A stretch of 64,000 bases of DNA from Brucella sp. BE17. Its GTDB lineage: Bacteria; Pseudomonadota; Alphaproteobacteria; Rhizobiales; Rhizobiaceae. The position numbers were made by a program, and so were the translations under genes. The stretch spans positions 868,001-932,000 of the forward strand of contig NZ_CP154467.1 of the NCBI RefSeq assembly GCF_039545455.1, written 5' to 3'. Under the pieces are notes generated by a model. The model did not search any database. It saw only the letters and a list, made by a program, of their open reading frames with translations, and was not told the DNA's origin. Shown here one piece after another: positions 31,425-42,229 of this stretch; the first letter of the stretch is position 1; each line of letters starts with the position of its first letter.

Positions 31425-33700
31425 GCAGTGCTTTTTCTTTCCGCCTGCGCGCGCTTGCGATGCGCGATCAGGCGTGGTGCCGAAGATTTGAGCGACTTGC
31501 CGCGACCTGATAGGCTCGGGTTTGTCATGAAATATTCCTGCGCGTTGAACGCTTCCTCTGCTTCTTCCTTTTCTATCCGGCGAGAGGTGCCGTCCGCAAG
31601 TAGCTGATAGCTCTGCTGGTTATCAATTATGTTGGCAAACATAATCTGTGACAGAATTTGCTGATGCACAGTGGCGTTGGTGATGGGCACCAGCGTCTCC
31701 ACACGACGGTCGAGATTGCGTGGCATCATGTCGGCAGAACTGATATAGACGATAGCCTTATCTGAAGGTAAATCCTGCCCGTTTCCAAAGCAGAATATGC
31801 GCGAATGCTCCAGAAAACGTCCGACAATCGACTTGGCACGGATATTGTCTGAAAGCCCCGCAACGCCCGGACGCAGACAGCAGATACCGCGCACCACGAG
31901 GTCGACCTGCACACCCGCCTGACTTGCCTTGTAAAGTGCATCAATAATCTGTGGATCGACGAGCGAATTCATCTTCATCCAGATCGCAGCCGTGCGTCCG
32001 GCCTTCGCATGCGCGATTTCATCATCGATGTGCTTGAGGATTCGCGAGCGCAGCGTCAGCGGAGAAATGGCAATCCGCATCTTTTCCGCAGGTTGCGCAT
32101 AGCCGGTAATGAAATTGAAAATATGCGACACATCGCGCGCGATGTCAGGATCGGAGGTAAAGAATGAAAGGTCGGTATAAATACGCGCAGTGATCGGATG
32201 ATAATTGCCGGTGCCAAGATGCACATAGGAGCGCAGCTTTTGCTCCTCACGACGCACGACCAGTGACATCTTGGAGTGCGTTTTTAATTCAATGAAGCCG
32301 AACACCACCTGCACACCGGCGCGCTCGAGATCGCGTGCCCAGCGAATATTGGCCTCTTCATCAAAACGCGCCTTCAATTCCACGAGCGCCGTCACCGACT
32401 TGCCCGCTTCCGCAGCATCCACCAGCGCACGCACGATGGGACTGTCGTTGGAGGTGCGGTACAACGTCTGCTTGATCGCCAGCACATCCGGATCGGCCGC
32501 GGCCTGCCGAAGGAACTGCACGACAACATCAAACGATTCGTAAGGGTGGTGGACCACGATGTCCTTTTCACGGATCGCGGCAAAGCAGTCGCCTGCATGT
32601 TCACGGATACGCTCAGGGAAACGCGGATTATAGGACACGAACTTGAGATCATCGCGCGGGATCGAGACGATTTCGGAAATCATGTTGAGCGCGAGCAGGC
32701 CTTCAAGCACGCTGACGCGATTTTCGGCAACACCCAGTTCTGTCGCAACAAAGACGCGCAGCGCTTCGGGTATCTCGCCATCGAACTCGATGCGGATAAC
32801 CTGCCCGCGGCGGCGACGTTTCAAAGCCGTCTCGAATACGCGGACGAGGTCTTCCGCCTCTTCTTCGACTTCAATATCGCTGTCACGGATGATACGGAAA
32901 GTGCCGACGCCGCGCATTTCATAGCCCGGGAACAGCCGCCCGATGAACAGGCTGACCAGATCCTCGATGGTGACGAGGCGATAGACGTTCTGCCCCTCGC
33001 TCGGCAACTGAATGAAGCGCTTGAGCGCCACCGGAATGCGCAGCAAAGCTGTCATCGGATGATTGTCGGCCCGGCGTGAAAGTTGAAGCGCAATAGAAAA
33101 GCCCAGATTGGGAATGAACGGAAACGGATGCGCAGGATCGATGGAAAGCGGCGTCAGCACTGGAAATATGGTTTCGAGGAAATGATTTTCGAGCCAGTCT
33201 TTTTCCTTGTGTGACAAGGCCGAGGGACGAACGACCTCAACGTTTTCCTGCGCCAGCTCTTCACGCAGAGCGCGCAACCGTGCCTGCTGCTGTTCCTGTA
33301 GATGTCCGACTTCTTCCAGAACAAAATCCAGCTGTTCCTGCGGCGTGCGTCCGTCGGCGCTGCGTGTGGCCACGCCCGCACGCACCTGTGCGGCAAGTCC
33401 CGCAATACGCACCATGAAGAATTCATCGAGATTGGCTGCCGAGATCGACAGGAAGCGCAAGCGTTCCAGCAAAGGCTGGCGCATATTGGCGGCTTCTTCC
33501 AGAACACGGCGATTGAACTGCAACCAGGAAAATTCACGATTAACGAAACGGTCCGGACTTTTCATAAGCGCAGAAGCCGCGTCATCGTTCAAAGTTTGGT
33601 GTGCTGTGGAAACAGTATCAGGCTGCAATTTTTGCCCCTCCGGGGCCAATTCTGCCGCCATATCGCTCGTTTCGTTTGCCATAACACTGTTTTCGTTCAT
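31421..33700 (-). CDS. ppk: Polyphosphate kinase 1
   Basis: Makes polyphosphate from ATP. The 759-residue protein has the N-terminal domain ([19 protein letters not shown]) and the two phospholipase D-like C-terminal domains. The autophosphorylated His region [11 protein letters not shown] and [11 protein letters not shown] are present. The start at 33700 has GGGG upstream; the frame continues to 33778. The C-terminal tail is Lys/Arg-rich. The stop overlaps the ppx start. Confidence 0.96.
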   Translation of the reverse strand: MNENSVMANETSDMAAELAPEGQKLQPDTVSTAHQTLNDDAASALMKSPDRFVNREFSWLQFNRRVLEEAANMRQPLLERLRFLSISAANLDEFFMVRIAGLAAQVRAGVATRSADGRTPQEQLDFVLEEVGHLQEQQQARLRALREELAQENVEVVRPSALSHKEKDWLENHFLETIFPVLTPLSIDPAHPFPFIPNLGFSIALQLSRRADNHPMTALLRIPVALKRFIQLPSEGQNVYRLVTIEDLVSLFIGRLFPGYEMRGVGTFRIIRDSDIEVEEEAEDLVRVFETALKRRRRGQVIRIEFDGEIPEALRVFVATELGVAENRVSVLEGLLALNMISEIVSIPRDDLKFVSYNPRFPERIREHAGDCFAAIREKDIVVHHPYESFDVVVQFLRQAAADPDVLAIKQTLYRTSNDSPIVRALVDAAEAGKSVTALVELKARFDEEANIRWARDLERAGVQVVFGFIELKTHSKMSLVVRREEQKLRSYVHLGTGNYHPITARIYTDLSFFTSDPDIARDVSHIFNFITGYAQPAEKMRIAISPLTLRSRILKHIDDEIAHAKAGRTAAIWMKMNSLVDPQIIDALYKASQAGVQVDLVVRGICCLRPGVAGLSDNIRAKSIVGRFLEHSRIFCFGNGQDLPSDKAIVYISSADMMPRNLDRRVETLVPITNATVHQQILSQIMFANIIDNQQSYQLLADGTSRRIEKEEAEEAFNAQEYFMTNPSLSGRGKSLKSSAPRLIAHRKRAQAERKSTA

Positions 33701-33912
33701 TTTTTCAACCCCGGCTCCAGCCAGAACATCCCGGCTCGATTGTGAACCTATGGCCGTTATATGACAGTTTGATAGCAAATCGCTTGAAATGTCCCCAGAA
33801 TTGTTGAAAACGCTTCCGATAACACGTCATTCGCGATACATGCGAGCGGAAAGAGGGTGGTGCATGTCACCCACCCCAATCTCTTGGCAATATATCAATA
33901 GCGGAGCATATC

Positions 33913-34167
33913 ATGTCCGATCATATCATCCCGCACTTCCAGAATGACGCCGGTCATCATGCGATTGAAATCGGTGTGAAGGAATTCATGTGCGTTGGCG
34001 CCAACCCGCCATTCGACCATCCACATGTCTTTCTCGATATGGGCGACGAAAGTGAAGTCGTCTGTCCCTATTGTTCGACGCTCTATCGCTACAATGCGAC
34101 ATTGCACGCCGACGAGACGGAACCTGCTGGCTGCACCTATAATACGACCGCCGAAAAAGCTGCCTGA
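33913..34167 (+). CDS. CHCC-type zinc-finger protein (NDUFS6-like)
   Basis: This 84-residue protein has a zinc site built from Cys (FMCVGAN), His (DHPHVFLDMG) and CPYC, the pattern of the zf-CHCC family that includes the NDUFS6 accessory subunit of complex I. In alphaproteobacteria this gene often stands alone; a role in respiratory complex I is inferred from the eukaryotic relative. GGAG 7 nt upstream fixes the start. It is followed 32 nt later by the FAD monooxygenase gene. Confidence 0.85.
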   Translation: MSDHIIPHFQNDAGHHAIEIGVKEFMCVGANPPFDHPHVFLDMGDESEVVCPYCSTLYRYNATLHADETEPAGCTYNTTAEKAA

Positions 34168-34199
34168 CGCATCGTTGCGCACATAAGCCACGAAGCACC

Positions 34200-35423
34200 A
34201 TGAGCAGTCAATCGAGAGGACATATCCTCATCACAGGCGCAGGCGTTGCGGGTCTGAGCGCCGCACTTGAACTGGCTGCACGTGGCTGGCAGATCACAGT
34301 TTGCGAAAAAGCCGAAAAGCTTTCCGAAGTCGGGGCCGGATTGCAACTCGCCCCCAATGCCATGCGTCATCTGACCCGCCTTGGTGTTGCTGAGCCTCTG
34401 GCGGGACGGGCCGTCAGCCCGGATGTGCTTTATCTGGTCGATGGGCGCAAGGCCCGCCCGCTGCTTGCCATGCCGATAGGTGAAATTGCGCTCAAGCGCT
34501 GGCATTCGCCCTATCTCGTCTGCCACCGTGCCGATCTGCAATCGGCATTGCTTTGCGCCTGTCTCGAAAATCCTGCCATTGACATTAATCTCAACGCGGA
34601 AATCGTCCGCTATCAAAGCACTGGTAACGGGATCAAAGCCGAAATCCGGAGCGGCGAAAAAACTGAAACGCTTCAAGCCTCATGGCTTCTCGGTTGCGAT
34701 GGCGTCTGGTCCGCGCAGCGCGCCGCTGCAGGTCTTAGCACGGCGCAATTCAGCGGCCATATTGCCTGGCGCACCACACTTGCGAAAAATGCCCTGCCCG
34801 CTTCGTTCACAAAAGTCTTGCCAGAACACAAAGCCGTTTCAGCATGGCTGGGTGCCGGGGTGCATTTCATTGCCTATCCTGTCAAAGGTGGCGAATTCTT
34901 CAATTTTGTCGCCATAACCCATGGTAACAATCCTGGCGCAACATGGTCACGCACAGGCGATCATCAACGGCTCAAATCCTTCTATAGCGGCTGGTGTGAT
35001 GCGGTTCGCGATGTCATTGCAGTGTCTCCCGACTGGACCTATTGGCCGCTGTTTGAAATGAAGGATGCGCAATTCGTCTGCAACAACCGCCTGATCCTGC
35101 TGGGTGACGCAGCGCACGCTGTAACACCCTTCGCAGCACAGGGAGCCGCCATGGCCATCGAAGATGCTGCGGCGCTGGCGCAGGCACTGGAGCAATCTGA
35201 CACGCACAATGCGCTTCGCCATTATGACGCCGTGCGCAAGACACGGCTTGCCGCGGTTGCCAGACGCGGCAAACTCAACCGCTTCGCCTATCATGCGGGG
35301 GGGCCTCTCGCCCTTGGCCGTAATCTGCTGTTTGCCGCCCGACCGCCCGAAGCCTTCCTGAAAGACATGGACTGGCTTTATGGCTATGATGCCATTGCCG
35401 CCGTTGAACGAAAAGTCATATAA
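34200..35423 (+). CDS. FAD-dependent monooxygenase (salicylate-hydroxylase-like)
   Basis: This 407-residue class A flavin monooxygenase has the N-terminal dinucleotide fold ITGAGVAGLSAALELAARG, a mid DG motif (WLLGCDGVWSAQRA) and the GD motif LILLGDAAHAVTPFAAQG. Relatives include salicylate and 6-hydroxynicotinate hydroxylases and UbiH-type enzymes. It lies directly behind the zinc-finger gene and not in an aromatic catabolic cluster. The substrate cannot be read. Confidence 0.83.
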   Translation: MSSQSRGHILITGAGVAGLSAALELAARGWQITVCEKAEKLSEVGAGLQLAPNAMRHLTRLGVAEPLAGRAVSPDVLYLVDGRKARPLLAMPIGEIALKRWHSPYLVCHRADLQSALLCACLENPAIDINLNAEIVRYQSTGNGIKAEIRSGEKTETLQASWLLGCDGVWSAQRAAAGLSTAQFSGHIAWRTTLAKNALPASFTKVLPEHKAVSAWLGAGVHFIAYPVKGGEFFNFVAITHGNNPGATWSRTGDHQRLKSFYSGWCDAVRDVIAVSPDWTYWPLFEMKDAQFVCNNRLILLGDAAHAVTPFAAQGAAMAIEDAAALAQALEQSDTHNALRHYDAVRKTRLAAVARRGKLNRFAYHAGGPLALGRNLLFAARPPEAFLKDMDWLYGYDAIAAVERKVI

Positions 35424-35504
35424 TTTCAAACTGCCAGATATATTTCCCATACAGACCTGATCTGTAACGCATAAAATTATTTTTGATACAGGAGTGTTAA
35501 TCTG

Positions 35505-36167
35505 ATGAGTTTCGTAACAGAATATATAAAATATACTTCAATTGTTCTCATCGGACTCCTGCCGATCATGAATCCTTTAACGACCATCCCGCTTTTTATG
35601 GCGCTGACAAAGCGTATGAGTGCGGAGAGCCGTCGAACGCAGGCAAAAAAAGCATGCATTTATGCATTTTCAATCCTGACTGCCTTTCTCTTGCTTGGGC
35701 AGGGGATTATCGCACTTTTCAGCATTTCTTTGCCCGGCATAAGGGTTGCTGGCGGAATCATCATCATGATTCTGGCTTTACGCATGATTTTCTCAGGGGA
35801 TGATACGTCTTCCGATGTCGATGCTGAACCGGCAGACATCAAAAAGGCAAGCATCGACTATTCTTTTTCGCCGCTGGCTATGCCCAGTATGGCCGGTCCC
35901 GGTTCAATCGCCATTGTCATGAGTTTCAGTTCACAGATACCTGCAGATCAAACCATTCTGGGCCATATAGTGGTTATATCGGGCATTCTTCTGACCATTA
36001 TTGTCGCTTATCTGGCGCTTTCCAGCGCGACCATGATCGAAAAACTGCTGGGCGAACATGGCATGCAGGCAATCACAAAAATTATGGGATTCTTGCTGAC
36101 CTGTGTTGCCGTTCAGTTTCTGGCCTCGGGCGTACGTGATTTCTACATCGAATTCAGCAAGATTTAA
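35505..36167 (+). CDS. MarC-family integral membrane protein
   Basis: This 220-residue protein has six hydrophobic helices and the MarC/YchE signature: GLLPIMNPLTTIPLFMAL in helix 1 and SPLAMPSMAGPGSIAIVMSF centrally. The physiological function of MarC proteins is unknown; an early link to multiple antibiotic resistance was not upheld. It ends at a strong terminator facing the aap operon. Confidence 0.88.
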   Translation: MSFVTEYIKYTSIVLIGLLPIMNPLTTIPLFMALTKRMSAESRRTQAKKACIYAFSILTAFLLLGQGIIALFSISLPGIRVAGGIIIMILALRMIFSGDDTSSDVDAEPADIKKASIDYSFSPLAMPSMAGPGSIAIVMSFSSQIPADQTILGHIVVISGILLTIIVAYLALSSATMIEKLLGEHGMQAITKIMGFLLTCVAVQFLASGVRDFYIEFSKI

Positions 36168-36184
36168 ATTTTAACCCTCAATGC

Positions 36185-36220
36185 GAAAACACCCGCCGGT
36201 TTGGCGGGTGTTTTCTTTTT
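36185..36220. terminator. Bidirectional terminator between marC-family gene and aapP
   Basis: A 13-bp stem GAAAACACCCGCC/GGCGGGTGTTTTC with a 5-nt loop and a TTTTT tail lies between convergent genes. Confidence 0.92.
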
Positions 36221-36225
36221 AAACC

Positions 36226-37041
36226 TCAGTGCAATATCTGACTGAGGAAAAGTTTTGTGCGCTCATGCTGCGGGTTGTCGAAAAATTCGGCGGGCGAATT
36301 CTGTTCAACGATCTGGCCCTGATCCATGAAGATCACGCGGTTTGCGACCTGACGCGCAAAGCCCATCTCATGCGTCACGCAGATCATGGTCATGCCTTCA
36401 TTGGCAAGACTGACCATCGTGTCGAGCACTTCCTTGACCATTTCAGGGTCAAGCGCCGAAGTCGGTTCATCGAACAGCATGACTTTCGGGCTCATGCACA
36501 GAGCGCGTGCAATCGCCACACGCTGCTGCTGACCGCCTGAGAGCTGGCCCGGATATTTATTGGCCTGTTCGGGGATCTTGACCCGATCCAGATAATGCAT
36601 GGCGATTTCTTCCGCCTTCTTCTTGGGCATCTTTCTTACCCAGATCGGCGCAAGCGTGCAGTTTTCCAGAATGGTCAGATGCGGGAAAAGGTTGAAGTGC
36701 TGGAACACCATACCGACTTCGCGGCGCACTTCATCGATCTTTTTCAGATCATTGGTCAGCTCAATACCGTCAACGACGATACTGCCCTTCTGGTGCTCTT
36801 CCAGTCGGTTGATACAGCGGATCATCGTTGACTTTCCGGAACCCGACGGACCGGCCACGACGATGCGCTCACCACGCATGACCTTCAAGTTTATGTCTCT
36901 AAGAACGTGGAAATCACCATACCATTTGTGCATGCCGGTGATTTCGATCGCCACATCGGTCTTCGACACTTCCAGCCTGGAGCGGTCGATCTCGACACCG
37001 AGTTCGGATTGCGGCAGGGCGCTTTGTGCACTCATTTGCAT
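36226..37041 (-). CDS. aapP: General L-amino acid ABC transporter, ATPase
   Basis: This 271-residue ABC ATPase has Walker [10 protein letters not shown], the ABC signature [17 protein letters not shown], Walker [16 protein letters not shown] and the switch His in VTHEMGF. It belongs to the GlnQ/AapP polar amino-acid group. Together with AapJQM it forms a broad-range L-amino acid importer in Rhizobiales. The ATG at 37041 or a second at 37035 is possible. It is last in the aapJQMP operon. Confidence 0.94.
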   Translation of the reverse strand: MQMSAQSALPQSELGVEIDRSRLEVSKTDVAIEITGMHKWYGDFHVLRDINLKVMRGERIVVAGPSGSGKSTMIRCINRLEEHQKGSIVVDGIELTNDLKKIDEVRREVGMVFQHFNLFPHLTILENCTLAPIWVRKMPKKKAEEIAMHYLDRVKIPEQANKYPGQLSGGQQQRVAIARALCMSPKVMLFDEPTSALDPEMVKEVLDTMVSLANEGMTMICVTHEMGFARQVANRVIFMDQGQIVEQNSPAEFFDNPQHERTKLFLSQILH

Positions 37042-37055
37042 TATTCCCTTTATTC

Positions 37056-38213
37056 TTATCGTTTATGACCCGTGTCGAGCCGTCGTTCCATGAATATAGA
37101 GTAACGCGACATGGCGAAACAGAAAATCCAGAAAACAAAGCCTGCGAAAACAAGCCCCGTTGCAGGCGTCTGCGGTGAGGCCCAGTTGGCATCGGAGAAG
37201 TTCTGGCGAACGATGCCTAAGAGATCGAACATACCGATGATGTAAACGAGGCTCGTATCCTTGAACAGGCCGATGAAGGTATTCACGATACCGGGGATCG
37301 ACAATTTCAGCGCCTGCGGCAGAACGATCAATCCGGTTTTCTGCCAGTAACTCAGTCCCAGCGCTTCTGCACCCTCATATTGACCGCGTGGGATGGCCTG
37401 AAGTCCGCCGCGCACCACCTCGGCCATATAAGCCGATGCGAACAGAGCGACACCGATCAGCGCACGCATCAATTTATCAAAGGTAACGCCCGGTGGCAAA
37501 AACAGCGGCAGCATGACGCTGGCCATGAAAAGCACCGTAACCAGCGGTACGCCGCGCACCGTCTCGATAAAGATGATCGACATCGTCTTTATAACCGGCA
37601 GATGTGAGCGTCGCCCGAGCGCCAGTACCACGCCAAGCGGCAGCGACACGGCGATACCGACAAAGGACAGCACCAGTGTCACCAGCAATCCGCCCCAAAG
37701 CGCGGTTTCCACACGCGGCAGTCCAAAATACCCACCGAGCAGAAGAAAATACGCGACCACTGGGAAGACGATAAAGAACAAAACTGCGTTAAGAACCTTG
37801 TGCGGCACTCTTGGGATAAGCAATGGCACCAACAGCATCACAAAGATCAGCGCGGTTACATTAACGCGCCAGCGTTCGGCGAACGGATAGCGGCCATAAA
37901 TAAACTGCTGGTATTTTGCCTGAACAAAGGCCCAACAGGCACCCGACCAGCCTTCCGGCTGTGCGCCACCCTGCGCAACCGTGAGACACGCCTCGCGATT
38001 GCTGCCAGTCCAGACCGCATTGATGAACAGCCACTGGATGACGGAGGGCAGAAACCACCCGAGCAACAGAAGGCCAAAGATCGTAAGCACGGTATCCTTT
38101 GGCGTTGCAAACAGGTTCACACGAAGCCAATGCGCAATTCCCTGAACGGAACTGGGCGGTGCCTCACTCGCAACCATCTGCGTGCGGACATAATGGAGAT
38201 TGTTTTCTTGCAT
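37056..38213 (-). CDS. aapM: General L-amino acid ABC transporter, permease AapM
   Basis: This 385-residue permease has an N-terminal extension containing a periplasmic loop (about 60-130), as is usual for AapM. The C-terminal BPD_transp_1 domain includes [20 protein letters not shown] and the EAA loop [20 protein letters not shown] that contacts AapP. It starts 2 nt after aapQ and is followed by aapP after 14 nt. Confidence 0.93.
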   Translation of the reverse strand: MQENNLHYVRTQMVASEAPPSSVQGIAHWLRVNLFATPKDTVLTIFGLLLLGWFLPSVIQWLFINAVWTGSNREACLTVAQGGAQPEGWSGACWAFVQAKYQQFIYGRYPFAERWRVNVTALIFVMLLVPLLIPRVPHKVLNAVLFFIVFPVVAYFLLLGGYFGLPRVETALWGGLLVTLVLSFVGIAVSLPLGVVLALGRRSHLPVIKTMSIIFIETVRGVPLVTVLFMASVMLPLFLPPGVTFDKLMRALIGVALFASAYMAEVVRGGLQAIPRGQYEGAEALGLSYWQKTGLIVLPQALKLSIPGIVNTFIGLFKDTSLVYIIGMFDLLGIVRQNFSDANWASPQTPATGLVFAGFVFWIFCFAMSRYSIFMERRLDTGHKR

Positions 38214-38215
38214 GA

Positions 38216-39409
38216 TTATCTCTCCACCAGCGCCATTTTGGCATTGAACCAGTTCATCAGACCGGAGATCACCAGACTGATGCCGAGGTAGACCACCATC
38301 CAGACAACCACGACTTCAACCGACTGGCCTGTCTGGTTAAGAATGGTGCCGCCTACGGCAACAAGATCAGGATAGCCGATGGCGATGGCCAGCGACGAGT
38401 TCTTGATCAGGTTGAGATACTGGCTCGACAGCGGCGGAATGATAAGGCGCAACGCCTGCGGCACGATGATAAGGCGCATCGTGGGCCCAGGGCGAAGACC
38501 GACCGCATAGGCAGCTTCCGTCTGCCCCCTGCTCACACCCAGAATACCGCCGCGAACCGTTTCGGCAATAAAAGATGCTGTATAAAATGACAAGGCGAGA
38601 AACAGCGCCAAAAATTCCGGCTTGACCTGCGCGCCGCCTGAAAGATTGAATGTACCAAGCTGCGGAAGATCGAACGTTACCGGAAAACCGGTTGCGATAA
38701 AGGCCAAGAGCGGCAGGCCGATCATCAGCGCCAGAGAAACGAGCACGGTATGAAAAGGCTGCCCGGTTCGCATCTGCCGACGCCGCGCCCAGCGGGCAAC
38801 GATAAAGGAGGCCGCAATTCCGATCAGGAAGGCTACCGGCACAAGCCATGCACCTTCACCCCAGACAGGCGCTGGCATGAAAAAACCGCGATTGTTGATA
38901 TAGGTTGCAAGCGGCAGCGACAGGCTTTCGCGCACCGGCGGCAGCACCGAGATAACGCCGAAATACCAGAAGAAAATAACCAGCAATGGCGGGATGTTGC
39001 GGAAGACTTCGACATAGACCGTACAGATCTTGCGTATCAGCCAATTGCGCGACAGGCGCCCGATACCAATTAAAAACCCGATTATCGAAGCAGTCACGAC
39101 GCCCAGGGCTGCCACGTAAAGCGTGTTGAGCAGGCCGACCAGAATCGCGCGACCATACGTGGAGTCGCTCGAATAGGGAATGAGAGACTGGCCGACGTCG
39201 AAACCGGCACGGCCATTCAAAAAGCCGAAGCCAGACGCGATATTGGCCCGCTGCAGATTGGACATCGTATTGCCGACAATCCAGTAAATAAAAGCAAGGA
39301 CCACGCCAAAAACGACAACCTGATAAAAGATGCCGCGAACACGCGGATCGTACAGGAGCGAGGTTCCGCCGTTATCCGGGCGGCGTTCGGGTGCAGTTGA
39401 GGAAGCCAT
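38216..39409 (-). CDS. aapQ: General L-amino acid ABC transporter, permease AapQ
   Basis: This 397-residue permease of about eight hydrophobic helices has an EAA loop ([21 protein letters not shown]) and the large central insertion typical of AapQ. It pairs with AapM. A 421-nt gap containing a hairpin separates it from the binding-protein gene aapJ, presumably to set higher AapJ expression. Confidence 0.93.
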   Translation of the reverse strand: MASSTAPERRPDNGGTSLLYDPRVRGIFYQVVVFGVVLAFIYWIVGNTMSNLQRANIASGFGFLNGRAGFDVGQSLIPYSSDSTYGRAILVGLLNTLYVAALGVVTASIIGFLIGIGRLSRNWLIRKICTVYVEVFRNIPPLLVIFFWYFGVISVLPPVRESLSLPLATYINNRGFFMPAPVWGEGAWLVPVAFLIGIAASFIVARWARRRQMRTGQPFHTVLVSLALMIGLPLLAFIATGFPVTFDLPQLGTFNLSGGAQVKPEFLALFLALSFYTASFIAETVRGGILGVSRGQTEAAYAVGLRPGPTMRLIIVPQALRLIIPPLSSQYLNLIKNSSLAIAIGYPDLVAVGGTILNQTGQSVEVVVVWMVVYLGISLVISGLMNWFNAKMALVER

Positions 39410-39830
39410 ATATTTCCTGTTGTTTACGGCTTTACATCGTTTTCTGAGCTATAGCGTCAACACGGCAAAGCTCAAAAACGATATGAACACCGGTCCCCTC
39501 CGCCCTGCCCCAATATCTGGTGCAAAGCAGGAATAAATGACAAATCAGGTGAGCCTTGCCGTCAGCGTCTTACCGAATGCCGGTCCTTAAAGGGCGTTAT
39601 CACAGCACGACCGCAATGTGACTAGCTCGAACGGCGACTGGAAAACACAAACGCATCGACGAAGCGACGGGCAGTCAAACAGTCTGGCAGGCATGTTCGT
39701 TGTGCTGCCTCTTGGACTGTTCGGGCCACCCGCCCCTCTTTCGATCAACGAGACCACCTACGCCAGTGAAATGAATTCCGACATTCGCCCCTCACCGCGA
39801 GGGCAAAGATGCGAATGCCGGAACAAAACA
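39410..39830. other. 421-nt gap inside the aap operon
   Basis: Lies between aapJ (upstream) and aapQ (downstream) on the minus strand. Besides the hairpin next to aapJ I see no gene with a ribosome-binding site. A long plus-strand frame crosses it but continues antisense through aapJ and has no family character. Confidence 0.6.
39778..39821 (-). terminator. Hairpin after aapJ (attenuator or mRNA stabiliser)
   Basis: CCGACATTCGC and GCGAATGCCGG form an 11-bp stem with one mismatch, enclosing an inner CCCTC/GAGGG stem, starting 9 nt after the aapJ stop. It lacks a T-run. The position fits a processing or stabilising structure that raises the binding protein relative to AapQMP. Confidence 0.55.
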
Positions 39831-40862
39831 CTAGCGGATCGGCATACCGTATTGCAGACCGCCCTTTGTCCACTGGGCGTTCAAGCCGCGTGCAATCTTG
39901 AGCGCGCTTCCCGCACCGACGTTACGGTCGAAAATCTCGCCGTAGTTTCCAACGCCTTTGATGATATTAACGACCCAGTCATTGGTCACGCCGAGATCTG
40001 TACCGATCTTGGTATCGGCTTCTGTGCCGAGAAGACGCTTGATTTCCGGGTTGTCGGAATTCTTCATTTCTTCGACATTGGCCTGCGTGATGCCGAATTC
40101 TTCAGCATTGAGAAGCGCAAAATGCGTCCAGCGGATAATATCAGCCCATTTGGAATCGCCTTGACGAACAGCCGGTCCAAGCGGTTCCTTGGAAATCACT
40201 TCCGGCAGGATGACATGATCGTCTGGATTGGCAAGCGTCAGACGCACGGCATAAAGCTGCGACTGATCGGTCGTGTAAGCATCGCAACGGCCGGAATCAT
40301 AAGCAGCATTTGCTTCTTCCAGCTTTTCGAAGACGACCGGATTATATTCCATCTTGTTGGCGCGGAAATAGTCGGCCATGTTGAGTTCGGTCGTCGTACC
40401 GGCCTGAACGCAAATAGATGCACCCGAAAGCTGCAAGGCTGAATTGATGCCCGACAGCTTCTTGGAATTGATCATGAAGCCCTGGCCGTCATAAAAATTG
40501 ACGCCCGTAAAATCAAAGCCCAGCGACGTATCGCGGCTGATCGTCCAGGTGGTATTGCGGATCAGAACGTCCACTTCACCCGACTGCAGAGCCGTGAAGC
40601 GCTCCTTAGCATTGAGCGGTGTAAACTTCACCTTGGTCGGATCGCCAAAAATGGCAGCAGCCACGGCGCGGCAATAATCAACGTCGATACCAGACCACTC
40701 GCCTTTGTCGTTGGGAGCAGCAAATCCGATCACGCCGGTATTGGCACCGCATTGTAGAAAACCTTTTGCCTTCACATCGGAAAGCGTATCTGCGGATGCT
40801 CCCGAAGCTGCACCGAAAAGTGCAGCCGCACCCAAGACACCCGTCATAACAAATTTTTTCAT
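39831..40862 (-). CDS. aapJ: General L-amino acid ABC transporter, periplasmic binding protein
   Basis: This 343-residue exported binding protein has signal MKKFVMTGVLGAAALFGAAS, then DTLSDVKAKGFLQCGANTGV and the ligand-contact motif SGIDVDYCRAVAAAIFGD of SBP family 3. The start is ambiguous: ATGs at 40955, 40901, 40880 and 40862 are in frame. 40862 gives the cleanest signal peptide and a family-typical length. It is first in the aap operon. Confidence 0.92.
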   Translation of the reverse strand: MKKFVMTGVLGAAALFGAASGASADTLSDVKAKGFLQCGANTGVIGFAAPNDKGEWSGIDVDYCRAVAAAIFGDPTKVKFTPLNAKERFTALQSGEVDVLIRNTTWTISRDTSLGFDFTGVNFYDGQGFMINSKKLSGINSALQLSGASICVQAGTTTELNMADYFRANKMEYNPVVFEKLEEANAAYDSGRCDAYTTDQSQLYAVRLTLANPDDHVILPEVISKEPLGPAVRQGDSKWADIIRWTHFALLNAEEFGITQANVEEMKNSDNPEIKRLLGTEADTKIGTDLGVTNDWVVNIIKGVGNYGEIFDRNVGAGSALKIARGLNAQWTKGGLQYGMPIR

Positions 40863-41319
40863 CTGGCCTGCAACCTTCATGTTCCCTGAGAGCCGGATCA
40901 TTCTTCCTGCGCATCTCTTGTTGCTTATCGTAATGATATGAATTTTCGGAATCATTCCTCCTGGAACTTCCCTCGTCCCTCCAATTCATACCGTAGCTGA
41001 CCGCCCCTCGCCCGAGACCGTTTTCCCGGTCTTCAATTAAATTTCAGCGCAGTGACGAGCCTGTCGCCTAACCGCCTTATCGAAGGCGATATTTTGGCAT
41101 TGGTCAAGGTGTTATGGGGAACAAAACGGCCCGTGCCAATAAAAATCGCATTCAGGGAGCCGGTTTTTTACATGGTTTGCGATTTATGTGGAAAATGGCG
41201 CAGCCCCGGACTGCATGAGTCCAAAGTCGTATAAGCGATAGCGTAACCCTAATTAAAACAATGTCTTAAATAATGATTTCTCATCACAGGCTGTAAAATT
41301 TGGTCACTTATCGCGAGAA
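40863..41319. other. 457-nt region upstream of aapJ
   Basis: Presumed aap promoter region on the minus strand, with the PAP2 gene ending at its far side. A 60-codon plus-strand frame at 41052-41234 lacks a ribosome-binding site and family character. A short inverted repeat AGACCG/CGGTCT lies near 41017-41033. Nothing else is recognised. Confidence 0.5.
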
Positions 41320-42087
41320 TCAGGGCGATGGGAAAGCACGATCCTGATTGAGTGAAAAAATAATATTGCGCGTCGCCATAAAGCGCGCCACCCACAATGT
41401 CGCAATAAAACCGACGACACAGCCCGCCACAATGTCGGTGGGATAATGCGCGCCCGCCGCAAGTCTGCTCACGCAAAACAGCAGGCAGACCGGAACGCTC
41501 AGGCCACGCCAGCGCGGCAGGAATATCCACAGCGACGCCATCATGATGCCTGCCATCATCGAATGACCGGAGGGGAAACTCTCATAAAGATATTCTCCGC
41601 GGAAGGGTGAGAAAGCGGCAGACCCCACTTCATCGAACAAAAAAGGGCGCGCACGGCCAACGGCCAATTTGCCAAGTTCCAACGGAATACTGCCGATGAC
41701 GATCGAGACCAGAACCAGTGTCGCCCAGCCATGAAGCCGCGTCAGCATATCCCGTAATCGCTCCTGAGAGGCGAGTACGAGCATGAAAACTGTTGCGACC
41801 CATATGACAAGCGCCACGGCCAGCCAGACCTGCGTGCGAATGACATCGGTTATCGCCCGCAAAATTTCCATAACAAAGAGATTGCTCTGCGAGGCGGCGC
41901 GGACAATTTCCGCATCCCAGAGATGCAGAACCGGGATAATGAAAGGCAGAACAACCAGCACAGCGGTCATTTCCAGCGTCCATGAGGATGGCGCACCTTC
42001 ATAGGGTTTACGTAAAAGGCATCGAAGTAATTCATGAGCAGCACGGACCGGCGCGAGAAACACATCTTTCATGTCCGATGCCATCAT
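41320..42087 (-). CDS. PAP2-family lipid phosphatase-like membrane protein
   Basis: This 255-residue protein has five to six membrane helices and the three phosphatase motifs: KLAVGRARPF, PSGHSMMAG and SRLAAGAHYPTDIVAG. The conserved Arg, Ser-Gly-His and His-Asp residues are all present, so it should be active. Relatives dephosphorylate phosphatidic acid, undecaprenyl-PP or lipid A. The specific substrate is unknown. ATGs at 42087, 42084 and 42072 are possible. Confidence 0.88.
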   Translation of the reverse strand: MMASDMKDVFLAPVRAAHELLRCLLRKPYEGAPSSWTLEMTAVLVVLPFIIPVLHLWDAEIVRAASQSNLFVMEILRAITDVIRTQVWLAVALVIWVATVFMLVLASQERLRDMLTRLHGWATLVLVSIVIGSIPLELGKLAVGRARPFLFDEVGSAAFSPFRGEYLYESFPSGHSMMAGIMMASLWIFLPRWRGLSVPVCLLFCVSRLAAGAHYPTDIVAGCVVGFIATLWVARFMATRNIIFSLNQDRAFPSP

Positions 42088-42229
42088 TGAAAACTATCCT
42101 TTTTATTGCATGCGATTCTATCGATCCGCGTTTCACTCCATAGCCATTATGCTCTAGAACAAGGGCAACGGCGGTTTTCGTGAAACAGAATCATCGCGAC
42201 AGCATGCAACACGCTCTGGAGGCAATTTC

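Noticed and set aside
39618..40442. Plus-strand frame crossing the aap spacer and aapJ
   Set aside because: Most of it is antisense to aapJ; no motif or start signal.
41052..41234. 60-codon plus-strand frame upstream of aapJ
   Set aside because: No ribosome-binding site or family character; lies in a promoter region.
42088..42229. SAM-II riboswitch before metC
   Set aside because: Expected in some alphaproteobacterial methionine genes, but no matching pseudoknot pattern was found.
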